Assembly: GCF_009901955.1 (NCBI RefSeq)
Contig: NZ_WUTS01000001.1
Coordinates: 372,001-436,000, forward strand
From: Halomonas icarae
GTDB lineage: Bacteria; Pseudomonadota; Gammaproteobacteria; Pseudomonadales; Halomonadaceae
DNA: 64,000 nucleotides
Direction: 5' to 3'
The notes beneath the pieces were generated by a model. That model worked only from the letters and a program-made list of their open reading frames with translations. It ran no database searches and had not been told where the DNA came from. Both the position numbers and the translations under genes were made by a program. Below, one piece after another: positions 8,681 to 17,716 of this stretch (positions are counted from its first letter, which is position 1; every line of letters begins with the position of its first letter).

Positions 8681-9622
8681 ATGAGCTGTTATATTCATCC
8701 TCTTTCTGATGTTGCTAGCAAAAATATTGGAAGAAATAGTCGTGTTTGGCAGTATGTCGTGGTTCTTGCTGGGGCTAAGATAGGCTGTGATGTAAATATT
8801 TGTTCTCACTGCCTCGTCGAAGATGATGTCGTAATCGGCGATCGGGTAACAGTGAAAAGCGGTGTTCAGCTTTGGGATGGGCTGCGAATTCATAATGATG
8901 TGTTTATAGGCCCAAATGCAACATTTACAAATGACCGTTTGCCACGCAGCAAGCAATATCCCGAGAAGTTTTTACATACGGTCCTTGAGGATGGTTCATC
9001 CGTGGGTGCGGGCGCCGTAATATTGCCAGGCATTACTATTGGGGCCAATTCTATGGTTGCAGCGGGCGCAGTAGTGACTCGCTCTGTACCCCCTAATGCT
9101 ATAGTGGCAGGCAACCCTGCCAGGATTATGGGTTACGTTGATGCAGGCCATAGTCAAAATGCCATTACCGAAGTAGTGGGTGAGCATCCAGGTTTTGATG
9201 TTAAGAAAACCAAAGTTATGGGTGTTAATTTGCACCAGCTTGATCGCTTTACTGACATTCGTGGAAGCTTAACTGTTGGCGAGTTTGAGCGTTCAGTTCC
9301 ATTTTCTATAAAACGCTACTTCATGGTGTTTGACGTACCTAGCATGGAGACTAGAGGCGAGCATGCACATCATAGGTGTCATCAGTTCCTTATTTGCGTG
9401 CGAGGAAGCTGTTCAGTTGTTGCCGATGATGGGGTTAATCGTCAAGAGTTCGTGTTAGATCGGCCTGATGTCGGTATGCATTTGCCGCCCATGGTTTGGG
9501 GTATTCAATATAAATACTCAGCAGATGCTTTGCTTCTAGTGTTTGCATCAGAGTACTATGATTCTGAAGACTACATTCGAAGTTATGCAGAGTTTCAGAA
9601 GTTGGCTGGAGTAGTCGCATGA
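8681..9622 (+). CDS. Bifunctional sugar N-acetyltransferase / dTDP-keto-sugar 3,4-ketoisomerase (FdtD/WxcM-like)
   Basis: About 313 residues, two domains. Residues 1-165 are a left-handed beta-helix acyltransferase with hexapeptide repeats ([22 protein letters not shown]) and the end motif NPARIMGYV. Residues 175-313 are an FdtA/QdtA cupin ([32 protein letters not shown]). This matches FdtD-type fusions (characterised in Shewanella) that isomerise dTDP-4-keto-6-deoxyglucose and later acetylate the C3 amine. With the aminotransferase next door it implies dTDP-Fuc3NAc or its gluco epimer Qui3NAc. ATG 8681 has GGAG nine bases upstream; ATG 8672 abuts that GGAG. AT-rich, unlike its neighbours. 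Confidence 0.85.
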   Translation: MSCYIHPLSDVASKNIGRNSRVWQYVVVLAGAKIGCDVNICSHCLVEDDVVIGDRVTVKSGVQLWDGLRIHNDVFIGPNATFTNDRLPRSKQYPEKFLHTVLEDGSSVGAGAVILPGITIGANSMVAAGAVVTRSVPPNAIVAGNPARIMGYVDAGHSQNAITEVVGEHPGFDVKKTKVMGVNLHQLDRFTDIRGSLTVGEFERSVPFSIKRYFMVFDVPSMETRGEHAHHRCHQFLICVRGSCSVVADDGVNRQEFVLDRPDVGMHLPPMVWGIQYKYSADALLLVFASEYYDSEDYIRSYAEFQKLAGVVA

Positions 9623-10704
9623 TTCCCTTTCTTAACCTCCAGGCAGCTTACTTAGAACTAAAGCAGCCGATCGATGAAGCAATTTCGCGTGTGCTCTCTA
9701 GCGGCTGGTACGTGCTCGGTCCAGAGGTCGAAGCCTTCGAGGCCGAATTTGCCGACTACTGCGGCGTTAGGCACTGCGTTGGCGTGGCTAACGGCCTGGA
9801 TGCGTTGACGCTGGCGCTGCGCGCTCTGGAGGTAGGCCCGGGTGACGAAGTGATTGTCCCTTCGAACACCTATATTGCGACCTGGCTGGCGGTATCCGCC
9901 GTGGGTGCCTCCCCGGTCCCCGTGGAGCCGGATCCCGCCACCCATAATATCGATCCGACCCGTATTGAAGCAGCGATCACCTCGCGTACTAAGGTGCTAC
10001 TACCAGTGCATCTCTATGGCCAGCCGGCCGATCTTGATCCCATCCTCGGCCTGGCAACACGCCATGGCTTGCGGGTAGTGGAAGATGCCGCCCAGGCCCA
10101 TGGCGCCCGCTATAAGGGGCGAAAGATCGGTGGCCATGGGGATATCGTCTGCTGGAGCTTCTACCCAGGCAAGAACCTGGGGGCCATGGGCGATGCCGGA
10201 GCCATCACCACTCAGAATTTTGAGTTGGCCGAGCGGGTGGCCATGTTGCGCAACTATGGCTCGCGGGAGAAGTATGTCAACGAAGTGCAAGGGGTCAATT
10301 CGCGCCTCGATCCACTTCAAGCCGCGGTGCTACGCGTCAAGCTGCAAGTGCTGGATGAGTGGACCGAGCGCCGCCGCGCCATCGCCGGCGTGTATTCCGA
10401 AGCCCTGGTTGGCACCAAATTGATACTCCCCCATGTACCCGAGTGGGCAGACCCGGCCTGGCATCTCTATGTGGTGCGCAGTCAGCGGCGCGATGCGCTC
10501 CAGGCCGCTCTTAAGGAAGCCGGCGTCGGCACGCTGATTCACTATCCGATACCGCCGCATAGGCAGGGGGCTTATGCGGCGGCGGGATTTACCGCGGATG
10601 CATTTCCGCTGGCGTCGCGGTTCGCAGATGAGGTGCTGAGTCTGCCGATCGGGCCGCATTTATCCGCCACGTCAATCGAACCGATATTGCGGGATTTGAT
10701 ATGA
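9619..10704 (+). CDS. dTDP-3-amino-3,6-dideoxyhexose aminotransferase (FdtB/QdtB-like)
   Basis: 361 residues, DegT/DnrJ/EryC1/StrS family. It transfers an amino group to C3 of the 3-keto sugar made by the preceding ketoisomerase. The PLP lysine is K185 in [23 protein letters not shown] supplies the cofactor aspartate, and [13 protein letters not shown] and [11 protein letters not shown] are family motifs. The start overlaps the upstream stop by 4 bp (ATGA), and the gene overlaps the following GT the same way, so the three are translationally coupled. GC-rich over most of its length although both neighbours are AT-rich. FdtB and QdtB cannot be separated by eye. Confidence 0.88.
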   Translation: MIPFLNLQAAYLELKQPIDEAISRVLSSGWYVLGPEVEAFEAEFADYCGVRHCVGVANGLDALTLALRALEVGPGDEVIVPSNTYIATWLAVSAVGASPVPVEPDPATHNIDPTRIEAAITSRTKVLLPVHLYGQPADLDPILGLATRHGLRVVEDAAQAHGARYKGRKIGGHGDIVCWSFYPGKNLGAMGDAGAITTQNFELAERVAMLRNYGSREKYVNEVQGVNSRLDPLQAAVLRVKLQVLDEWTERRRAIAGVYSEALVGTKLILPHVPEWADPAWHLYVVRSQRRDALQAALKEAGVGTLIHYPIPPHRQGAYAAAGFTADAFPLASRFADEVLSLPIGPHLSATSIEPILRDLI

Positions 10705-11666
10705 GTGAGATTCAGGCTGAATTGCCACCGCTGGAAGAACGGCCACTGTTGACATTCGCACTGTTTGCTTACAACCAAGAAGAATACATCCGAGAGGCGG
10801 TGGAGGGGGCTTTCGCTCAGACGTATGAACCTTTGGAGGTAATTCTTTCGGATGACTGTTCGACGGATCGAACATTCAAGATTATGGAAGAGATGGCGGC
10901 AGAGTATACAGGAAATAAAAAAATCATTCTTAACCGAAATGAGCATAATTTAGGCATATACCCTCATGTCCAAAAGGTTCACGAAATGTCAAGCGGTGAA
11001 ATCGTTGTTAATGCAGCCGGAGATGACGTTTCTTTACCAACAAGAGCTGAAGTGATTTTTAAATCTTTTGGCGGTTCTGATCAAAATATTTTTATGGTGA
11101 TTTCAAATGCTATGAAAATAACGTTGGAAGGAAGAGGTATTGGACTTTTGAATGAGGGGGCTGATAAGGAAGTGCTCTGTAGTTCGAGATCTCCTTTAAA
11201 TATTAATCTCCCAGGGGTAAATGGCTGCACTGTTGCAATACATAGAAAATTAATCGGATCGTTTCCGGCGGGTAATTCAAAAATTCTTGCAGAAGATGTT
11301 CTCCTCTTGCGGCGCGCGCTTATGTTAGGGTCGGTTAAATATACTCCCGACGTGTTAGTGCGATATAGGATTGGATTGGGCGTAAGTCATAAACACCCGT
11401 CTCTAAAGGTTAGAGCGAGAAACTATGTGAGGAATGTTGAGGATCAGGTTCTGAGGTTTGAGCAGCTTGTAGACGATATGGAATTTATTGGTTACCCACC
11501 TAGCAAAGAGGTTATCGCCTCTTTAAGTGATGGCTTAGTTAAGCTTAATTTAAAAAGAGATTTTTTTAACGAAGGAAGGTTTATTTCGTTTTTTGCTCTT
11601 TTTAAATTTGTTTCTTTGAAAGAGTGGGTTTGTGTGCTTTATGTTTATTTGTTAAGTAGGCGATGA
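10701..11666 (+). CDS. Family 2 glycosyltransferase
   Basis: 321 residues, GT-A fold. Nucleotide-binding strand LTFALFAYNQEEYIREAV, EVILSDDCSTDRTF, and NAAGDDVS as the DxD-like metal site near residue 110. No membrane segment is evident in the catalytic part. ATGA overlap with the aminotransferase suggests it adds the 3-acetamido sugar, an inference from context. Strongly AT-rich (codons such as AAA, ATT, TTT), consistent with recent acquisition. The 222 bp after it hold no convincing gene. Confidence 0.85.
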   Translation: MSEIQAELPPLEERPLLTFALFAYNQEEYIREAVEGAFAQTYEPLEVILSDDCSTDRTFKIMEEMAAEYTGNKKIILNRNEHNLGIYPHVQKVHEMSSGEIVVNAAGDDVSLPTRAEVIFKSFGGSDQNIFMVISNAMKITLEGRGIGLLNEGADKEVLCSSRSPLNINLPGVNGCTVAIHRKLIGSFPAGNSKILAEDVLLLRRALMLGSVKYTPDVLVRYRIGLGVSHKHPSLKVRARNYVRNVEDQVLRFEQLVDDMEFIGYPPSKEVIASLSDGLVKLNLKRDFFNEGRFISFFALFKFVSLKEWVCVLYVYLLSRR

Positions 11667-11888
11667 ATAATCCATCAGACCCCCCCGCTTAGGCGATGCT
11701 AAGTGCACCCAGTCTCATCTGGAGCGCATTCAAGATGCTCGTGAAACTTTCTTCTTCTCCTGAACAAAGACTAAAACAACGCCAAGTAAAAAATCCGAAT
11801 ATTACCTTATTAGAAGCTAAAATATACACATATACAGGTGTGATGAAATCAAGCTCTTGTTCCCCCTCCCGCCAACCTCGACCTTCAT

Positions 11889-13697
11889 ATGCTAATCCAA
11901 CTCAAAGAACTCTACTCCCTGCTAACCGCCGAGCAGCACAAGAAACTCATGCGACTGCAGATCTTGGTAGTGGTGATGTCCTTAGCCGAGATTGCCGGAG
12001 TGGTTTCCATCGGTCCCTTCATGGCGCTGGTGGGCGACATGAGCCAGCTTCAGGGCGAAGGGATAATGGCTGAGCTCTACCGCGCCAGCGGCTTCAACGA
12101 ACCGCGCACCTTCCTGTTCTGGCTGGGCATCGGTGTATTGGTCGTGCTCACCAGCGCGGCGCTGATCTCGATGTTCACCATATGGCGGCTCTCCATGTAT
12201 GGCTCGCGGGTCGGGGCAGAGCTCGCCAGTCGGCTCTATGCCCACTACATGCACCAGCCCTGGCTGTTTCACGCCAGCGGCAGCAGCAGCCAGTTGACCA
12301 ACCAGATCGCTCAGGAGTGCGGCCGTATCACGAACAGCATCATCCAACCGTTGATGCAGATGAATGCCAAGCTGGTGCTGGCGACGCTGATGGCGATCAC
12401 CATTTTCCTCTACAACCCTCTGGTGGCGGTGATCGGGTTAGTCATCTTCTCCTTTGCCTATGCCCTGCTGTTTCGCACCGTGCGCCGCCGTTTGATGCGT
12501 AACGGCAAGACCATCTCTGAGGCCCAGCGGCTGCGCTTCAAGCTGATGGGCGAGGGCTTCGGCGGCATCAAGGATTCCCTGCTGCTAGGCCGCCAGCAGG
12601 TGTTCACTGAACGCTTTGACAGAGCCAGCCTGCGCTTCGCCGAAGCCCAGGGCACCAATACCGCTATGAGCCAGGCGCCGCGTTATGCCATGGAGCTGAT
12701 CGCCTTCGGGAGCGTGATCTTCCTGATCCTCTACCTGCTGGCCGCGCACGAGGGGAACCTGGGTACCATCCTGCCGGTGCTTTCGGTGTATGCCCTGGCC
12801 GGCTTCAAGCTGTTGCCTGCCTTCCAGCAGGTCTATACCAGCCTCTCCCAGATACGCGGCAACCTTGCCGCCTTCGATGCCCTGCGTGACGACCTCTACG
12901 CCAGCAGCTGTCAGCCTATTCGTCAAGCGCTTACCAAGCAGGAGCGCACAGAACAGCATCTGGTACCTATGCACAGCATCCAGTTGGCGGATATCACTTT
13001 CGCCTATCCCGGCAAGCATGAACCGGCATTGAATGGCCTGAACCTGGAGATCCCCGCGAACCAGGTCATCGGCCTGGTGGGGGCCTCCGGCTCCGGCAAG
13101 TCCACGGCCATCGATCTGCTGCTGGGTCTAATCGAGCCGCAGCAGGGGCAAGTCTTGGTTGACGGCCAGCCGCTGACCGACGAGAACCGCCGTCCCTGGC
13201 AGAACAGCCTGGGCTTTGTGCCCCAGACCATCTTTCTGGCCGACAGCTCGATACGCGAGAACATCGCCTTTGGCCTGCCGCCCGAGCTGATCGATGACGA
13301 TAAGGTGCGTCATGCGGCCAGCATGGCGCACCTGGATGAGTTGCTTGCCGAGTTGCCCGATGGCCTGGAAACCCGCGTGGGCGAGCGCGGCGTGCAGCTT
13401 TCCGGCGGGCAGCGCCAGCGCATCGGCATCGCCCGGGCGCTTTACCACGATGCCGACGTACTGGTGCTAGACGAAGCCACCAGCGCCCTGGATGGCATCA
13501 CCGAGAAACTGATCATGGATGCCATTCATGACTTCTCCGGCAAGAAAACCATCATCATGATCGCCCACCGCCTGGCTACGGTGAAGCAGTGCGACAGCAT
13601 CTACCTGCTGGCCGACGGCCAGGTGATAGACCACGGCAGCTATGTAGAGCTCTCCGAGCGCAACACCATCTTCAAGCGCATGGCGGAACATGCGTAA
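11889..13697 (+). CDS. ABC exporter, second paralogue (MsbA/PglK-like)
   Basis: 602 residues, colinear with the exporter at 493-2322 and very similar along the whole length (for example IGPFMALVGDMSQLQGEG and GEGFGGIKDSLLLGRQ). Walker A GASGSGKST near residue 396, signature LSGGQRQRIG near 504, Walker B LVLDEATSALD near 524. The linker between the membrane and ATPase domains is the main divergent part. The presence of two copies 11 kb apart suggests either duplication with separate lipid-linked substrates or merger of two glycan loci. No strong ribosome-binding site precedes the ATG. GC-rich. Confidence 0.85.
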   Translation: MLIQLKELYSLLTAEQHKKLMRLQILVVVMSLAEIAGVVSIGPFMALVGDMSQLQGEGIMAELYRASGFNEPRTFLFWLGIGVLVVLTSAALISMFTIWRLSMYGSRVGAELASRLYAHYMHQPWLFHASGSSSQLTNQIAQECGRITNSIIQPLMQMNAKLVLATLMAITIFLYNPLVAVIGLVIFSFAYALLFRTVRRRLMRNGKTISEAQRLRFKLMGEGFGGIKDSLLLGRQQVFTERFDRASLRFAEAQGTNTAMSQAPRYAMELIAFGSVIFLILYLLAAHEGNLGTILPVLSVYALAGFKLLPAFQQVYTSLSQIRGNLAAFDALRDDLYASSCQPIRQALTKQERTEQHLVPMHSIQLADITFAYPGKHEPALNGLNLEIPANQVIGLVGASGSGKSTAIDLLLGLIEPQQGQVLVDGQPLTDENRRPWQNSLGFVPQTIFLADSSIRENIAFGLPPELIDDDKVRHAASMAHLDELLAELPDGLETRVGERGVQLSGGQRQRIGIARALYHDADVLVLDEATSALDGITEKLIMDAIHDFSGKKTIIMIAHRLATVKQCDSIYLLADGQVIDHGSYVELSERNTIFKRMAEHA

Positions 13698-13721
13698 CAG
13701 TAATCGATAGGGAATCCCTCG

Positions 13722-14720
13722 ATGTTCAATGATGCATCCATCCTGGTCACCGGCGGCACCGGATCCTTTGGCCACACCTTCATCCCCATGCTGCTGGAGC
13801 GTTACAATCCCAGACGCGTGATCATCTTTTCTCGCGACGAGATGAAGCAATGGGAGATGGCCAAGAAGTTTGAAGGTGACCCCCGCGTACGATTCTTCAT
13901 CGGTGACGTGCGCGACCGCGAGCGGGTCTACCGGGCCTTGGATGGCGTCGACTATGTGGTGCATGCGGCGGCCACCAAGATCGTGCCCACCGCCGAGTAC
14001 AACCCCTTCGAATGCGTCAAGACCAACGTGCAGGGCGCCATGAACCTGATTGACGCCTGCATCGACAAGGGCGTGAAGAAAGTGGTGGCGCTCTCTACCG
14101 ACAAGGCCAGCAGCCCCATTAACCTGTATGGCGCCACCAAGCTCACCTCCGACAAGCTGTTCGTGGCCGGCAACTCCTATGCCGGCGGCCACGAGACCCG
14201 CTTTTCGGTTGTCCGCTACGGCAACGTCATGGGCTCGCGTGGTTCAGTGATCCCGTTCTTTATGTCGATCCGTGACAAGGGCGTGCTGCCCATCACCGAT
14301 GAACGCATGACCCGTTTCATGATCAGCCTGGAGCAGGGCGTGGAGCTGGTCTGGCACGCCTTCGAGGACATGGAAGGCGGCGAGATCTACGTGAAGAAGA
14401 TCCCCTCGATGAAGGTGACCGACCTGGCCCGGGTCATCGCCCCCGAGGCCAGGCAAGAGGTGGTAGGCATTCGCCCCGGCGAGAAGCTGCACGAGCAGAT
14501 GATCGGCGCCGAAGACGCCTACTACACCTACGAGTACCCCGAGCACTACAAGATTCTGCCGGCCATCAACAGCTGGGATAAGGACGCCAACCGCATCAAG
14601 GATGGCAAGAAGGTGCCGGAAGGTTTCGTCTACGCCAGCGACAACAACGCCGAGTGGATGTCGGATGCCGAGCTCAAGGCCTGGATAGACGCCAACTGGG
14701 AAAAGATCGGAGCCATCTGA
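13722..14720 (+). CDS. pseB: UDP-N-acetylglucosamine 4,6-dehydratase (inverting)
   Basis: 332 residues. First step of pseudaminic acid synthesis: dehydration and C5 epimerisation of UDP-GlcNAc. Motifs: TGGTGSFG near residue 10, FSRDEMKQWEM, AAATKIVPTAEYNP, STDKASSPINLYGATK with Asp near 127, Lys near 128 and Tyr near 136. AGGGAA lies about 9 bp upstream of the ATG. The stop overlaps the pseC start (TGATG). The set pseB-C-F-G/H-I that follows makes the assignment firm. Confidence 0.95.
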   Translation: MFNDASILVTGGTGSFGHTFIPMLLERYNPRRVIIFSRDEMKQWEMAKKFEGDPRVRFFIGDVRDRERVYRALDGVDYVVHAAATKIVPTAEYNPFECVKTNVQGAMNLIDACIDKGVKKVVALSTDKASSPINLYGATKLTSDKLFVAGNSYAGGHETRFSVVRYGNVMGSRGSVIPFFMSIRDKGVLPITDERMTRFMISLEQGVELVWHAFEDMEGGEIYVKKIPSMKVTDLARVIAPEARQEVVGIRPGEKLHEQMIGAEDAYYTYEYPEHYKILPAINSWDKDANRIKDGKKVPEGFVYASDNNAEWMSDAELKAWIDANWEKIGAI

Positions 14721-15883
14721 TGATTCCCTACGGACGCCAGGATATTCAGCAGGCCGATATCGACGCCGTGCTGGAGGTACTGCAGTCGGACTTCCTGACC
14801 CAGGGGCCGATGGTGCCCCGCTTCGAGAAAGCAGTGGCGGCCAAGGTCGGTGCGCACCATGCGCTGGCGGTCAACAGCGCCACCTCGGCCCTACATATCG
14901 CCTGCCTGGCCCTGGGCCTGGGGGAGGGCGACTGGCTGTGGACCTCTCCGATCACTTTCGTCGCCTCCGCCAACTGCGGCCGCTACTGCGGCGCCCAAGT
15001 CGACTTCGTCGATATCGACCCGCGCACCTATAACCTCTGCCCCGAAGCGCTGGCGACCAAGCTCGAGCGCGCCGAAGCGGAAGGGCGCCTGCCCAAGGTA
15101 GTGGTGGCGGTGCACCTCTGCGGCCAGCCCTGCGACATGCAGGCGATTCACGCCCTTGGCCAGCGTTACGGCTTCCGCATCATCGAGGACGCCTCCCACG
15201 CCATCGGCGGCAAGTACCAGGGCGACTACATCGGCAGCGGGTGCTACAGCGATATCACCGTGTTCAGCTTCCATCCGGTGAAGATCATCACCACCGCCGA
15301 AGGCGGCATGGCGCTGACCAACGACGCCGACCTGGCAAGCCGCATGGAGCTGCTGCGTAGCCACGGCGTCACCCGCGACCCGGCGCTGATGACCCATGAG
15401 GCCGATGGCCCTTGGTACTACCAGCAGATTGACCTGGGTTACAACTACCGCATGACCGAGTTGCAGGCCGCGCTGGGGCTCTCCCAGCTGGAGCGCCTGG
15501 ACGACTACGTGGCACGGCGCAATGCCCTAGCCACGCGCTACGATGCCGCCCTGGCCGAGCTGCCCGTTACCACGCCTTGGCAGCATCCGGATGGCGTTTC
15601 CGGCCGTCACCTCTACGTCATCCGCCTCCAGTGTGACCGGCTCACCCCGACCCACCGCCAGGTGTTCGAGCGCCTGCGCGAGCAGGGCATCGGCGTGAAC
15701 CTGCACTACATCCCGGTGCACACCCAGCCCTACTACCGGGAGCTCGGCTTTACGACGGGTGACTTCCCCTCCGCGGAAGCCTACTACGCCGAGGCGATCA
15801 GCCTGCCGATGTACCCCACTATGAGTGAGGCTCAGCAGGATGCTGTTATCGTTAGCTTAGGGAAAATTCTGGATAATCAATGA
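14720..15883 (+). CDS. pseC: UDP-4-amino-4,6-dideoxy-N-acetyl-altrosamine transaminase
   Basis: 387 residues. PLP aminotransferase acting on the PseB product at C4. Start MIPYGRQDIQQADIDAV, PLP lysine K188 in FSFHPVKIITTAEGG, cofactor Asp in IIEDASHAIGG. It is coupled to pseB by a one-base overlap and to the next gene by ATGA. An in-frame ATG 22 codons upstream is rejected because it would overlap pseB and precede the conserved start. Confidence 0.95.
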   Translation: MIPYGRQDIQQADIDAVLEVLQSDFLTQGPMVPRFEKAVAAKVGAHHALAVNSATSALHIACLALGLGEGDWLWTSPITFVASANCGRYCGAQVDFVDIDPRTYNLCPEALATKLERAEAEGRLPKVVVAVHLCGQPCDMQAIHALGQRYGFRIIEDASHAIGGKYQGDYIGSGCYSDITVFSFHPVKIITTAEGGMALTNDADLASRMELLRSHGVTRDPALMTHEADGPWYYQQIDLGYNYRMTELQAALGLSQLERLDDYVARRNALATRYDAALAELPVTTPWQHPDGVSGRHLYVIRLQCDRLTPTHRQVFERLREQGIGVNLHYIPVHTQPYYRELGFTTGDFPSAEAYYAEAISLPMYPTMSEAQQDAVIVSLGKILDNQ

Positions 15884-17004
15884 AAAACTTTGTCATCGTC
15901 AGCACCTACCCTGAACAGGGGTCAAAAAACATTGGCGACCAGCTTATAACAACATGCCTAAAAAATCTTGTGTCGGATCTGATTCCTGATGCTGGATTTA
16001 GTGTTATCTGGAGGGCTGACTCCTGGGATAATGTAAAGAGTACTGTTCTGGGCGCCGACCATGTGTTTTTTGCTTGTCTTGCCCTGCGCCCCAATATGCA
16101 CAAGAATGAGTACCCGTACTTAGGTGAGTTGGTTGATGCTGGCATTCCATTTTCTGTTATTGCCGCAGGTACAGATCTTCCTGTTGATAAGGATGCTGAT
16201 ATCTATGCTGGGTTCAGTGACGATAGTATAAGATTGCTTAAAAAAGTGAATGACAGGGCAGCTGTTTTTACTACTAGGGGGGGGGTGAGTCAAGAGTTTT
16301 GTCTCAGGATTGGGCTGGAAAAAGTCATTTTTAGTGGTGATGTGGCATTTTATGATCAATCTCTGAGTGAGGTGAAGTTCGAAAAAGGTGTTGAGTGCAA
16401 GAAGATCGTTGTATCTGATCCGCACCGTGCGTCTTGCTACATTAAGCCATTCAAGACTCTGTTAGATGGTCTTCGTGACTTGTTTCCGGAGGCTGAGGTG
16501 GTAGTTGCTCAGCATGGAGTGAATAAGGTTATAGATGATTTTTGTTATGAGAACTCGATAAAAACAGAAAAGATTTATGAAGACAGGTATGGTGGCCTGA
16601 AGGTTTATGATGAAGCAGATCTTCATGTTGGTTTTCGTGTTCATGCCCATGTCTCCGCGCTGAAAAGAAGAAAATATTCATATTTGCTCGAGCAAGATGG
16701 CCGGGGTTGTGATTATGGATCGACTCTGGAGAGAAAGATAAGTGTTTCAAACTTTATCTTTCCAAAGAACCTGGCTAAAAATTATAAAAATTTAGCAAGG
16801 CTTTTGCTCGGACGCCCTTTGAATTATGTAGCCCTAGCCTCTGTTTCACCTGTACATCAGCTCTTGGCAATTATTCGGCATGACAGTGAAGACGAATTTC
16901 GTAAGTTTGCCGGACTGGAGGATCAGATATTGAAGTTTAACCGTTTAAATCAAGGTGCTATTGAGAAAGCCTTAGGCATAACTGAAAGCTCTGGCATCGT
17001 TTGA
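15880..17004 (+). CDS. Polysaccharide pyruvyltransferase-like protein
   Basis: 374 residues, AT-rich between GC-rich pseC and pseF. The N-terminus (IVSTYPEQGSKNIGDQLI) with its NIGDQ element, a conserved FFACLALRPN/GTDLP region, and a late GFRVHAHVSALKRR block resemble the pyruvyltransferase (CsaB/WcaK) superfamily, a GT-B-like fold that transfers ketal pyruvate or sometimes a glycosyl unit. Its position inside the pse operon, coupled by ATGA to pseC, suggests it acts on the Pse-containing glycan, but it is not a known Pse pathway step. Family confidence is moderate. Confidence 0.65.
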   Translation: MKNFVIVSTYPEQGSKNIGDQLITTCLKNLVSDLIPDAGFSVIWRADSWDNVKSTVLGADHVFFACLALRPNMHKNEYPYLGELVDAGIPFSVIAAGTDLPVDKDADIYAGFSDDSIRLLKKVNDRAAVFTTRGGVSQEFCLRIGLEKVIFSGDVAFYDQSLSEVKFEKGVECKKIVVSDPHRASCYIKPFKTLLDGLRDLFPEAEVVVAQHGVNKVIDDFCYENSIKTEKIYEDRYGGLKVYDEADLHVGFRVHAHVSALKRRKYSYLLEQDGRGCDYGSTLERKISVSNFIFPKNLAKNYKNLARLLLGRPLNYVALASVSPVHQLLAIIRHDSEDEFRKFAGLEDQILKFNRLNQGAIEKALGITESSGIV

Positions 17005-17005
17005 A

Positions 17006-17716
17006 ATGAGAATATGTGTCATCCCCGCCCGAGGCGGCAGCAAGCGCATTCCGCGCAAGAACATCCGCGAGTTTGCCGGCAAGCCGATGATCGCCTGGTC
17101 GATCGAGGCAGCGCTGGCCAGCGGCTGCTTTGCTCGGGTGATCGTCTCCACCGACGATGACGAGATTGCCGCCGTGGCCGAGGCACATGGCGCCGAGGTG
17201 CCGTTTCGCCGCCCGGCGGCACTTTCCGATGACCATACCGGTACCATCCCGGTCATTGCTCACGCCATCGACTGGCTGGGCGAGCAGGGCGAGGCGCCTG
17301 ATGCGGTCTGCTGCCTCTACGCTACGGCGCCGTTCGTGCAGGCCGAGGACCTGCAGACCGGATTTGGCGCCCTGCAGGCAAGCCGTGACGTCGACTACGC
17401 CTTCTCGGTGACCAGCTACGCCTTCCCCATTCAGCGCGCGCTGCGCCTGACCCCGGAAGGGCGCGTGGCCATGTTCCAGCCCGAGCACTTCCACACCCGC
17501 TCCCAGGACCTGGAGGAGGCCTGGCACGATGCCGGCCAGTTCTACTGGGGCCGTGCCGCCGCCTGGCGCCAGGGCACGCCGATCTTCAGCGAGCATGCCG
17601 TGCCGGTGAAGCTGCCGCGCCACCGCGTCCAGGATATCGACACGGCGGAAGACTGGCAGCGCGCCGAATGGTTGTTCCAGGCCTGGCAGGCCCAGCAGCA
17701 GGGCGGCGGGGCATGA
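17006..17716 (+). CDS. pseF: Pseudaminic acid cytidylyltransferase
   Basis: 236 residues. Activates pseudaminic acid with CTP to CMP-Pse. The signature IPARGGSKRIPRKNI starts at residue 5; VIVSTDDDEIA and YATAPFVQAEDL follow, as in the acylneuraminate cytidylyltransferase family. Flanking pse genes favour pseF over neuA or legF. It begins just after the pyruvyltransferase-like gene and overlaps the next gene by ATGA. GC-rich. Confidence 0.93.
   Translation: MRICVIPARGGSKRIPRKNIREFAGKPMIAWSIEAALASGCFARVIVSTDDDEIAAVAEAHGAEVPFRRPAALSDDHTGTIPVIAHAIDWLGEQGEAPDAVCCLYATAPFVQAEDLQTGFGALQASRDVDYAFSVTSYAFPIQRALRLTPEGRVAMFQPEHFHTRSQDLEEAWHDAGQFYWGRAAAWRQGTPIFSEHAVPVKLPRHRVQDIDTAEDWQRAEWLFQAWQAQQQGGGA

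Noticed and set aside
11696..12073. A 125-codon frame before the second ABC exporter
   Set aside because: It overlaps the exporter's first 60 codons in another frame, and has no ribosome-binding site or recognisable domain.
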